A DNA stretch of 64,000 nt from Betaproteobacteria bacterium. Its GTDB lineage: Bacteria; Pseudomonadota; Gammaproteobacteria; Burkholderiales; Rhodocyclaceae. Of the stretch, positions 54,917 to 62,505 are shown in pieces. The position numbers and the translations under genes were made by a program. The notes beneath the pieces were generated by a model. The model did not search any database, had not been told where the DNA came from, and saw only the letters and a list, made by a program, of their open reading frames with translations. Location of the stretch: NCBI GenBank assembly GCA_020621405.1, contig JAHRYN010000006.1, positions 178,664-242,663 of the forward strand, given 5' to 3'. Each line of letters starts with the position of its first letter. Position 1 is the stretch's first letter.

Positions 54917-55998
54917 TGCTTCGCCGGCATGCCGATCAGCGGCGGCAGCGTGGCCGGCCACGGCGAATCGGCGTCGAGCCGCACCCAGGCGACACCGGGC
55001 AGGCCGGTCTTGACCTGCTTGGCGTAGGCGCGCAGCAGGTCCGGCGCGATCTTCACGCGCACGCGGAACATCAGTTTTTCGCGCTCGGTGCGCGTTTCGA
55101 CCGACTTGGGCGTGAACTGCGCCTCCGGCGACACGAAGCTGACCGTGGCCGGAATCGAAATGTCGGGCCGCACGTCGAGCACGATGCGCGCCTCGCTGCC
55201 GATGGCCACGCGCCCGGCCTGCGCGGTCGGCAGGAATACCGTCATGTAGACATCGGTGATGTCGAGCAGCGTGACCACCTTGCCGCCGGCCGCCAGCACC
55301 TCGCCCGGTTCGGCCAGCCGGTACAGCACGCGGCCGTCGGACGGTGCGACCAGAACCGCGTCGCGCAGATCGACGCGGATGCGCTCGACCCGCGCCTGTG
55401 CCGCCTCGACTGCCGACTGCGCCTGCATGACGTTGGCGCGCGCGGCTTCGGTGGCGGACTGCGCGCCGCGCAGCTGCGAGCTGGCCGCACGGGTGGCGTC
55501 GAGCGCCGACTGCCGGTTGGTGCGGTCGACGTCAAGCTTCTGTGCCGAGATGAAGCCCTTGTCGATCAGCTGCTGCGTGCGCTGGATGTCCTTTTCCGCC
55601 AGCGCGAGCTGGCTTTCGCGCTGTGACACCACCGAACCGGCGGTCGCCGCCTCGCTGCGCCGCTGGTCGACGCCGGCAGCCGCGACCGACTGGGCGTGCC
55701 GTGCCTGCACGACCTGCGCTTCGGCCAGATGCAGTTCCGCCTCCAGCGCGCGCACGTCCATGCGCGCCAGTTCCTGACCGGCACGGACGTCGTCGCCTTC
55801 GCGCACTGTCACGCCGTCCAGACGGCCGCCGGTCTTGGTCGCGACATCGACTTCGGTGGCTTCGATGCGGCCATTGCCGGACGCGAAGGCGCTGACCGCA
55901 GGCGGCACACGGAAGTGTTTCCAGGCGAGGAATCCGGCAATGGCGAGTGCCGCAACGGCGATCAGCAGCAGCCACGGACGGGAACGAGTGTCAGTCAT
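54913..55998 (-). CDS. yhiI: HlyD-family membrane fusion protein, YhiI-like
   Basis: 361-aa periplasmic adaptor. One N-terminal membrane helix (~9-26), biotinyl-lipoyl halves ([25 protein letters not shown] and [25 protein letters not shown]), a long alpha-helical hairpin (~85-210) and a beta-barrel C-terminus. First gene of the efflux operon; links the inner-membrane ABC parts to an outer-membrane channel, which is not encoded here. Stop overlaps the next start by 4 bp. Confidence 0.93.
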   Translation of the reverse strand: MTDTRSRPWLLLIAVAALAIAGFLAWKHFRVPPAVSAFASGNGRIEATEVDVATKTGGRLDGVTVREGDDVRAGQELARMDVRALEAELHLAEAQVVQARHAQSVAAAGVDQRRSEAATAGSVVSQRESQLALAEKDIQRTQQLIDKGFISAQKLDVDRTNRQSALDATRAASSQLRGAQSATEAARANVMQAQSAVEAAQARVERIRVDLRDAVLVAPSDGRVLYRLAEPGEVLAAGGKVVTLLDITDVYMTVFLPTAQAGRVAIGSEARIVLDVRPDISIPATVSFVSPEAQFTPKSVETRTEREKLMFRVRVKIAPDLLRAYAKQVKTGLPGVAWVRLDADSPWPATLPPLIGMPAKQ

Positions 55999-56149
55999 GC
56001 AGGCGATCCGGCGAAGGTTCTGAAGGGAATCAGCCGGGCAGCATGCCCGGCGATTTCTTCAATTCTGCATGCATCGACGGCGCCCGTCTTGATTTGTCGC
56101 AACGCAGCACGTCACCGCGTCGCATCCTGCGGTCGCGATGGCGCGGGGC

Positions 56150-56584
56150 TCAGACCTGCGGCGAGCCCTGCAATGCCAGACAGACCTGCAGGATCAGCAG
56201 GAAGGCATGGGGAAAGGCGACGGTCGGTTTCAGCGCGGCGCGCGCATATTCGGCCAGCAGACCGGCGGCGCCCGGGCGCCCGGCCAGCCATTCCGTGTGC
56301 AGCTGGCAGGCCGCCAGCGGCGACGCATCGTCCGCGATCAGGGTTTCGACCTTGAGGATGCGTTCGCCCAGACGCGCCTGCACGGTGCGCGCCATGGCTT
56401 CCATCACCCAGGTGACCAGCAGCAGCGGCGCGACCTCTTCCAGCGGCAGCGCGTACACCGCCGCCAGTGCCGCCAGCCCGACGGCGGCGAACTTGATCCA
56501 CAGTGCGCTGGTTTCGTGCCGCTCGTGGTCGCGCTGCAGGGTTGCCCATTCGAGCTGGAGTGCGGAGGCGTGCGGATGGTCCAT
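56150..56584 (-). CDS. Small hypothetical membrane protein
   Basis: 144-aa protein, family not recognised. A charged N-terminus with two His (RDHERHETSALWIKF) precedes two adjacent hydrophobic segments (~28-65) and a third near the C-terminus (HAFLLILQVCLALQG). The ATG at 56584 is chosen because upstream codons look non-coding. It follows the pqqA terminator and precedes the efflux operon by 150 bp on the same strand. Confidence 0.68.
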   Translation of the reverse strand: MDHPHASALQLEWATLQRDHERHETSALWIKFAAVGLAALAAVYALPLEEVAPLLLVTWVMEAMARTVQARLGERILKVETLIADDASPLAACQLHTEWLAGRPGAAGLLAEYARAALKPTVAFPHAFLLILQVCLALQGSPQV

Positions 56585-56700
56585 GTTGTTCCCGGATCGG
56601 ATGCCGCGGCCGGACGATCGGCGCACGGTGACGGGACGCAGCTTAGCGGTGTAACGGGCCGGCCGCGCGGCACTGTTCGCCGGCCGGCGCACAAAAAAAA

Positions 56701-56723
56701 ACGGCGGGCACTCGGCCCGCCGT
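56701..56723. terminator. Strong intrinsic terminator after pqqA
   Basis: Stem ACGGCGGGC / GCCCGCCGT with a 5-base loop. On the minus strand it is followed by nine T (A-run 56693-56701), ending the pqqA transcript 22 bp after the stop. The plus side has CTTTT. Confidence 0.92.
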
Positions 56724-56744
56724 CTTTTCAGTCAGCCGCGCAGA

Positions 56745-56819
56745 TCAGCGGTTGGCGACGTACATCGTGATTTCAAAGCCGAAACGCAGGTCGGTAGCCT
56801 TCGGGGTCGTCCAGTTCAT
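56745..56819 (-). CDS. pqqA: Pyrroloquinoline quinone precursor peptide PqqA
   Basis: 24-aa peptide whose Glu and Tyr in EITMY are the residues cross-linked by PqqE to make PQQ, cofactor of periplasmic methanol, alcohol and glucose dehydrogenases. N-terminus MNWTTPKATDLRFGF and tail VANR fit the family. AGGAG lies 6-7 bases before the ATG. It has its own terminator at 56701, and no pqqB-E genes are in the window, so it is a stand-alone copy. A possible promoter (TTGCGT, 17 bp, TATCTC) lies 50-90 bp upstream. Confidence 0.95.
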   Translation of the reverse strand: MNWTTPKATDLRFGFEITMYVANR

Positions 56820-56925
56820 GTGAATCTCCTCGTTGTTTGCTTGTCGGCACGGCGACGCGCCGTGGTTGAGAGAGATAGTGCGCCGGCCGCACACACGCAA
56901 CCTCGCGCCACTCGTGAAAGAAGCC

Positions 56926-58092
56926 TCATGATTTTCTTGAGCGCAGATCGCGGAGCACATCGCGGAACACATCGGGCAGCATGCAGTTCTGCAGGCTGCG
57001 CTGGGCGAACAGGAAGCGGCCGTCGCAGACGAAGCCCAGTTCCTGCCAGTCGACCGCGTCGTTGAGCAGATTGGCCGCCGCCCGCAGGTCGATCGCCGGA
57101 TCGCGGGCGAACAGCGCGAGCACCGAGCCGTCGTAGTGCGGACAGTCGTGAAGGAAGAACGGCCGCGCCTTGCGTGTCTTGCTGTTGACATAGATGCGCG
57201 GTGCGTCCGAGCGATGGTGCACGCGCCCCCACTGCCACCAGTTGTGCTCGCCGAAAGGACGCACCCGCCGGGCCAGCAGCCTGGGCTTGTGCTGCGCCAG
57301 CCAGTCATTGCGCACGTCGAAGAAGGCGCGTCGGGTCAGCCCGGTGTCGACGGTGCTGGAACAGACAAATTCCATATTGCCGTGCGGATGCACGAACACG
57401 TCGTCGGCACCCGACACGGCGCCGACGCGCACGTCGAACAGCGACGCCAGCGGCACGCCGTAGTCGCCACGCAGGAACATCAGCTGACCGCGCTCGCAGT
57501 GGAAGCGCCGGCCGTCGTGCATGCGCCGGTCCATGCGCCCCTTCTCGAAGCGGAACACCGCGCAGTTCGGCACATAGGCGCCGAACAGGCGGGCGTCGCC
57601 GGTCTCGATGAAGTCGGTGATGCTGCCCTGTTCGAACAGCCAGGCATTGAGCCGGCGCGCGGCGGTGAGCTTGATGAAGTCGCGCGGCACGATGAATATC
57701 AGCTCGCCACCCGGCTTCAGGTGGCGCACGCACTTCTCGATGAAGAACAGGTAGAGGTTGCTGCGCCGGTCGAACAGCGTGCTGTCAAGCCGCTCGCGCG
57801 TCGCCGGCAGGATGTCCTGATGGCGCACATAGGGCGGATTGCCGATGACGGTATCGAACTGCTCGGTCAGCGGATAGGCGAAGAAATCCATCACCTGCGC
57901 GCCGGCCGGCGCCACCGACGGATCGAGTTCGAGCGCGGTGCAGCCGGGCAGATGCCGGGCGAAGGCGCCGTCGCCGGCCGACGGTTCGAGCACGCGGCCG
58001 GCATTGCGCCGCAGCGCGAGCATCCGCCCGACCATGTCGTCGCGGGTGAACACCTGTCCCAGGCGCTCCACCCGGTGTATCCGATCATCCAT
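56926..58092 (-). CDS. N6-adenine DNA methyltransferase, solitary
   Basis: 388-aa class I SAM methyltransferase of the Eco57I/TaqI type. Motif I is VLEPSAGDGAFARHL, the acidic motif II is ALELDP, and the catalytic motif IV is VIGNPPYVRHQ. The C-terminal half (~200-388) is a putative target-recognition region. Start ATG at 58092 (MDDRIHRVERLGQVFT). No restriction gene is adjacent, so it is an orphan; an exocyclic amine of adenine is the probable target by the NPPY motif, but RNA cannot be excluded. Confidence 0.86.
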   Translation of the reverse strand: MDDRIHRVERLGQVFTRDDMVGRMLALRRNAGRVLEPSAGDGAFARHLPGCTALELDPSVAPAGAQVMDFFAYPLTEQFDTVIGNPPYVRHQDILPATRERLDSTLFDRRSNLYLFFIEKCVRHLKPGGELIFIVPRDFIKLTAARRLNAWLFEQGSITDFIETGDARLFGAYVPNCAVFRFEKGRMDRRMHDGRRFHCERGQLMFLRGDYGVPLASLFDVRVGAVSGADDVFVHPHGNMEFVCSSTVDTGLTRRAFFDVRNDWLAQHKPRLLARRVRPFGEHNWWQWGRVHHRSDAPRIYVNSKTRKARPFFLHDCPHYDGSVLALFARDPAIDLRAAANLLNDAVDWQELGFVCDGRFLFAQRSLQNCMLPDVFRDVLRDLRSRKS

Positions 58093-58193
58093 GGCGTGAT
58101 TGTCCCATGACCATGTGTCGGCGCAGCATGTGACGCGCCATGGCATCAGCTACCATCAGCCCCCGATCGATTCACGCGACCAGACACCTGCCC

Positions 58194-59165
58194 ATGCTGC
58201 ATCCGCCGATAGAACCGTACGACTCGGGCTGGCTCGACGTCGGGCACGGGCACCGCATCCATTACGAGCAGTGCGGCAATCCGGACGGCCAGCCGGCGCT
58301 GTACCTGCACGGCGGCCCGGGCTCGGGCTGCTCGCCGCGCCAGCGCCGCTTCTTCGATCCGGCGCGCCACCGCATCGTGCTGTTCGACCAGCGCGGCTGC
58401 GGCCTGAGCACACCGCTGGGCGAAACCCGGCACAACCACACCGACGCGCTGGTGGAGGACATCGAGGCGCTGCGCCGCCATCTGGGCATCGCGCGCTGGC
58501 TGGTGTTCGGCGGATCCTGGGGCTCGACGCTGGCGGCGGTGTGGGCGGCACGCCACCGCGACGCCTGCAGCGGACTCATCCTGCGCGGCATGTTTCTGGC
58601 CGGCCGCGCCGACGTCGACTGGTTCTTCCACGGCGCGGCGGCCGTGGCGCCGCAGGCACACGCCGCGCTGATGCAGGCGCTGCCGGCGCGCTGGCGCGAC
58701 CGGCCGGTGGCATGGCTGGACCGCGTGTTCTCGTCCGGCGACGGCGCACGCATCGACCGCGCTGTCGAGGCCTGGCGCAACTACGAGCACGCGCTCGGCA
58801 ACTGGCCGGACACGACAACGCCAGCGCCGCCCACGGATGAAGAGTGGCCGCTGCTGCGCGCCCGCTATCGCGTGCAGTCGCACTACCTGGCGCAGCGCTG
58901 CTTCCTCGGCGAGGCGAAGGTGCTGGATGCCGTCGCGCGCCTGCACGGACTGCCGGTGGCCATCGTGCACGGCAGCCAGGACATGGTGTGCCGGCCGCAG
59001 AACGCCTGGCGCGCCCACCACACGCTGCGCGGCAGCCGGCTGGCCTGGGCACAGGGCGCCGGTCACGACCCCTTCCATCCAGCCAGTCTGGCGCTGCTCC
59101 GGTCGGCCATCGACGCCCATGCGCGCGACGGCCATTTCGACGCCTGGCCCGGAGCGCTGTCTTGA
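58194..59165 (+). CDS. pip: Prolyl aminopeptidase (proline iminopeptidase), S33 family
   Basis: 323-aa alpha/beta hydrolase that removes N-terminal proline. Oxyanion motif HGGPGSG, nucleophile Ser in GGSWGSTL, acid Asp in HGSQDMVC and His in GAGHDPF. FDQRGCGLSTP is typical of Pip. The ATG at 58194 gives the family's normal length; an upstream ATG at 58140 is possible. Its stop overlaps the TTG start of the sensor kinase (TTGA), so the three genes to 61208 probably form one unit. Confidence 0.93.
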   Translation: MLHPPIEPYDSGWLDVGHGHRIHYEQCGNPDGQPALYLHGGPGSGCSPRQRRFFDPARHRIVLFDQRGCGLSTPLGETRHNHTDALVEDIEALRRHLGIARWLVFGGSWGSTLAAVWAARHRDACSGLILRGMFLAGRADVDWFFHGAAAVAPQAHAALMQALPARWRDRPVAWLDRVFSSGDGARIDRAVEAWRNYEHALGNWPDTTTPAPPTDEEWPLLRARYRVQSHYLAQRCFLGEAKVLDAVARLHGLPVAIVHGSQDMVCRPQNAWRAHHTLRGSRLAWAQGAGHDPFHPASLALLRSAIDAHARDGHFDAWPGALS

Positions 59166-60508
59166 GCCTGCGGCTGAAGCTCAACCTGCTGATCGCGCTG
59201 GTCATCATCACCTTCACCAGCACGATGCTGACCATGGAGCTGATGGGTACGCGCAGCGCGGTCGGCGAGGAAATCGAGGCGGCCAACCGGGTGGCGACGC
59301 AGCTGCTGACGCGCGTCACGCTGATCTACGCCGACACCGGCGCACCGGCGCTGGTGGATTTCCTGATCCGGCTGGGCCGCGTGCGCGCCACCGAAATCCG
59401 TCTGTTCGGCAGTGACCAGAGCCTGCTCTACACCTCGCCACCGTCGCAGTACAAGGCTGGCCGCGAGGCGCCCGAATGGTATTCACGGCTCATCCTGCCC
59501 AAGCGGCCGCGCCAGGAGATCACGCTATCCGACGGTGCGACGCTGGTGGTCGAAGCCGACGCCTCGCGCGCGATACTCGACGGCTGGGACGACGCGATGA
59601 CGCTGCTGATGGCGGGTTCCATCGCCATGCTGCTGGGCAACGGCTTGGTGTTCTGGCTGGTCGGCCGCGCCACACGTCCGTTCGCCACCATCCTGCGCGG
59701 ACTCGAACACATGCGTGCCGGCGACTACCACACCCGGCTGCCGGCGCTGCCGGGACGCGAAGCCGGTTCGATGGCGCAGGCCTTCAACCGCATGGCGCAG
59801 TCGATCGAGGACAATATGAACGCCCGCCAGGAAGCGCTGGAAGCGCGCAGCCACCTCGAGGAAAACCGCGAACTGACGCAGTTCATCCAGAGCCGCATCG
59901 AGGAGGAGCGACGCGACATCGCGCGCGAGCTGCACGACGAGATGGGCCAGGCGGTCACTGCCATCAAGAGCATGGGGCTGTCCATCGTGCGACGCGACGA
60001 CAGGACCGATGCACGCAGCGCCGAGGCGGCGCGGCTCATCGTCGACACCGCCGACCACCTGTACGACGTGATGCACAGCATCATCCCGCGTCTGCGGCCG
60101 CTGGCACTGGACAATCTCGGTCTGGCCGACGCGCTGGAGGATCTGGTCGCTGGCTGGCAGCGTCACCATCCCGACATGCAGTTCGAACTGTCGATGGCCG
60201 GCCTGCCGGACTCACCGGGCGACTCGCTGAAGCTGGCGGCCTACCGCATCGTGCAGGAAGCGGTGACCAATGCGCTCAAGCATGCCGGTGCGCAAAAGAT
60301 CGTCGTTTCGCTGCACGGGTCGGAACAGTGGCTCGATCTTGCGGTCGAGGATGATGGTGCCGGACTGGCCGACGGCTGGGCACAGAAGCGCGGCCATCAC
60401 GGCGTGCGCGGCATGCGCGAGCGCGCACAGGCGCTGGGCGGGGAGCTGGATCTGGCTGCGCGCGAAGGCGGCGGCACCCGGGTCGCGGCGCGCCTGCCGC
60501 TCGAATAG
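59162..60508 (+). CDS. NarL-type sensor histidine kinase with HAMP domain
   Basis: 448-aa kinase. N-terminal membrane helix (~5-25), periplasmic domain (~30-145), second helix (~147-167), HAMP (~168-225), HisKA_3 with His258 in ARELHDEMGQAVTAIK and a short HATPase (EAVTNALKHAGA, VEDDGAGLADG, GHHGVRGMRERA). The TTG start at 59162 is supported by overlap with the pip stop and by the membrane helix beginning at once (LSLRLKLNLLIALVIITFT). Partner of the regulator 61 bp downstream. Confidence 0.9.
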   Translation: MSLRLKLNLLIALVIITFTSTMLTMELMGTRSAVGEEIEAANRVATQLLTRVTLIYADTGAPALVDFLIRLGRVRATEIRLFGSDQSLLYTSPPSQYKAGREAPEWYSRLILPKRPRQEITLSDGATLVVEADASRAILDGWDDAMTLLMAGSIAMLLGNGLVFWLVGRATRPFATILRGLEHMRAGDYHTRLPALPGREAGSMAQAFNRMAQSIEDNMNARQEALEARSHLEENRELTQFIQSRIEEERRDIARELHDEMGQAVTAIKSMGLSIVRRDDRTDARSAEAARLIVDTADHLYDVMHSIIPRLRPLALDNLGLADALEDLVAGWQRHHPDMQFELSMAGLPDSPGDSLKLAAYRIVQEAVTNALKHAGAQKIVVSLHGSEQWLDLAVEDDGAGLADGWAQKRGHHGVRGMRERAQALGGELDLAAREGGGTRVAARLPLE

Positions 60509-60569
60509 AAAAGAAGAAACATCGGTCGCATGAAGCGGCCGGCCTGCGGTTCAGCAAGGGAGACAAGGG

Positions 60570-61208
60570 ATGGGCCCGATCAGGGTGATGCTGGTCGATG
60601 ACCACGCAGTCGTGAGGATGGGATTCAAGCTGCTGCTGGCCGCCTGCGAGGACATCGAGGTGATCGGCGAGGCGGACAGTGGCGAGACCGCCTATGTGCG
60701 CTATGCCGAGCTGAAGCCCGATGTCGTCGTGATGGACCTGTCGATGCCCGGCATGGGCGGCATCGAGGCGGTGCGGCGGCTGACCGCGCGCGACAAGGGC
60801 GTGCGCATCCTGGCGCTGTCGGCGCACGAGGACACCGCGCATCCGAAGCGCGTGCTCAAGGCCGGCGCCACCGGCTACCTGTCCAAGCGCGGCGCGCCGG
60901 AGGCGCTGATCGACGCCGTGCGCACGGTAGCCACCGGGCGCATGTATCTGGATGCGGAAATTGCGCAGAAGCTGGCGATGCAGGACGTGACAGGCGCCCA
61001 GAACCCGGTCGAGGCGCTGTCCGAACGCGAGTTCGAGGTATTCATCCATCTCGCGCGCGGCCAGTCGGTGAACCAGATCGCCGAAACGCTGCACCTGTCG
61101 GCGTCGACCGTAGGCACCCACCTGTACAACATCAAGCAGAAGCTGGGCGCGTCCAATCAGGCGGAACTGACGCTGATCGCGCTGCGCAACGGGCTGATCG
61201 AAGCCTGA
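60570..61208 (+). CDS. NarL/FixJ-family response regulator
   Basis: 212-aa two-component regulator. Receiver (~4-118) with DD 10-11, phospho-acceptor D56 (VVVMDLSMP) and Lys in GYLSK; LuxR-type helix-turn-helix at ~150-205 (LSEREFEVFIHLARGQSVNQIAETLHLSASTVGTHLYNIKQKL region). AAGGGAGACAAGGG precedes the ATG. Cognate of the kinase at 59162. Target genes unknown. Confidence 0.93.
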   Translation: MGPIRVMLVDDHAVVRMGFKLLLAACEDIEVIGEADSGETAYVRYAELKPDVVVMDLSMPGMGGIEAVRRLTARDKGVRILALSAHEDTAHPKRVLKAGATGYLSKRGAPEALIDAVRTVATGRMYLDAEIAQKLAMQDVTGAQNPVEALSEREFEVFIHLARGQSVNQIAETLHLSASTVGTHLYNIKQKLGASNQAELTLIALRNGLIEA

Positions 61209-61588
61209 ACCCGGCAGCGCGCACGGACATGGTGCGCACAGCCTCATCCTGATGCCTGACACCGGCCCGTACCTGTTGCGGGCTGTGACAGTAAGGCAGG
61301 TGTTCCGCAGAGCGACAGGCCTGCTGCCTGTCCGCCCGGATATTCCGCACCGCACCAATACGGCGTCGCTGCACGGTTTCCACCCGCCCCGGGTCGGAAT
61401 CACCGCATACATAGAAATATCTCGACCAAACATCACTGCGCCGAACCTGCGATCTGGCACGGTTCGCGCTTGAAATGCTGCGACGCACCAATTAATTCGA
61501 AACCCACAGGTTCCCGACACATGTTCCGCTGGTTCACCTGCAGACACCGGCCGGCATTCACCATCCGGCCGCCCGCAAGGAGGTCATC
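61209..61588. other. Intergenic region upstream of the trypsin-like protease
   Basis: 380 bp with no convincing gene. A small hairpin GACAGGC-CTGCT-GCCTGTC region lies near 61312-61330 and an AT-richer stretch at 61405-61435. A strong AAGGAGG ribosome site lies at the right end, just before the protease start. Confidence 0.45.
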
Positions 61589-62401
61589 ATGCGTATTCTC
61601 GGATTGCTGCTCATGCTTTCGATCGCGCCCGGCGCGCAGGCCAGCGCGGAACGCTACATCCAGTTCTCGATGCACATGGTGAAGATACTCGCCGCCAATC
61701 CGGATGGCCGGATCAACACCGGCACCGGCGTACAACTCGACGCACAGCATGTGGTCACCAGCTGCCACGTGGTGGGCCACGCCGTCAGCGTCATCGTTGC
61801 GCGTGGCAGCACCGGCGTCGCGGCCCGCGCGCAATCGGTCGATACCCGCCATGACCTCTGTCTGCTGGGCGTCGCGCAGCCGCTGGGCAGTCCGGTCGAC
61901 AGGGTTGCACCGCGTTCGCTGAAGGTTGGCGACGAGGTCCATGCGATGGGATTTTCCGGCGGCAAGGCACTGTCGATGAGTACCGGTCATGTCACCGCAC
62001 TGCACGACATGGACGAGGCCGCGGTGATCGAGACCGACGCACAGTTCCAGCAGGGTGCGTCCGGCGGCGCGCTGTTCGACGCCGACGGCCATCTGGTCGG
62101 CGTGCTCACCTTCTTCATTCCGGGATTGCAGCGGCACTTCGCCGTTCCGGTCGAATGGCTCGATCCGGGACTCGCCCACCCAGCCGAAGTCGAGTTGCCG
62201 ATCAGCTCGTCCGTCGCGCCGTTCTGGGCGGCCGGTGACGCCGAAAAGCCCTACTTCCTGCGTGCGATACAGCATGAGAACGACCACGACTGGCAACGCC
62301 TGCAGGCCGTGACGAAGGAATGGGCGGCAGCCGAACCGGGCAACGGTGCGGCGATCGAGGCCGCAGTGCGCGCCAGCCGGCTGCCGGCGCCGCCACAGTG
62401 A
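61589..62401 (+). CDS. Secreted trypsin-like serine protease (S1/HtrA-type)
   Basis: 270-aa periplasmic protease. The signal peptide ends near AQA (residue ~18). Catalytic His in VVTSCHVVG, Asp in DTRHDLCLLG and Ser in FQQGASGGALFD. The specificity strand and GVLTFFIPGLQRHFAVPVEW follow. No PDZ domain, unlike DegP/HtrA; the C-terminal ~70 residues are an unassigned helical part. AAGGAGG precedes the ATG. It stands alone and is convergent with hppA. Confidence 0.88.
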   Translation: MRILGLLLMLSIAPGAQASAERYIQFSMHMVKILAANPDGRINTGTGVQLDAQHVVTSCHVVGHAVSVIVARGSTGVAARAQSVDTRHDLCLLGVAQPLGSPVDRVAPRSLKVGDEVHAMGFSGGKALSMSTGHVTALHDMDEAAVIETDAQFQQGASGGALFDADGHLVGVLTFFIPGLQRHFAVPVEWLDPGLAHPAEVELPISSSVAPFWAAGDAEKPYFLRAIQHENDHDWQRLQAVTKEWAAAEPGNGAAIEAAVRASRLPAPPQ

Positions 62402-62409
62402 GCCAAGCC

Positions 62410-62448
62410 TGTCGGCATTCAGCAGTGGCGCACGCCTGAATGCCGGCA
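62410..62448 (+). terminator. Hairpin after the protease gene
   Basis: Near-perfect 13-bp stem TGTCGGCATTCAG / CTGAATGCCGGCA with a 13-base loop, 9 bp after the stop. No T-run follows, so it may be a weak or factor-aided terminator. Confidence 0.4.
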
Positions 62449-62467
62449 GACCCCGGTAAACGAAAAA

Positions 62468-62495
62468 ACGCCGGACCGGTCACCCGGTCCGGCGT
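62468..62495 (-). terminator. Intrinsic terminator after hppA
   Basis: Stem ACGCCGGACCGG / CCGGTCCGGCGT with loop of four bases. On the minus strand six T follow (A-run 62463-62468). It lies 10 bp after the hppA stop. Confidence 0.9.
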
Positions 62496-62505
62496 CTGAT
62501 CCGCT

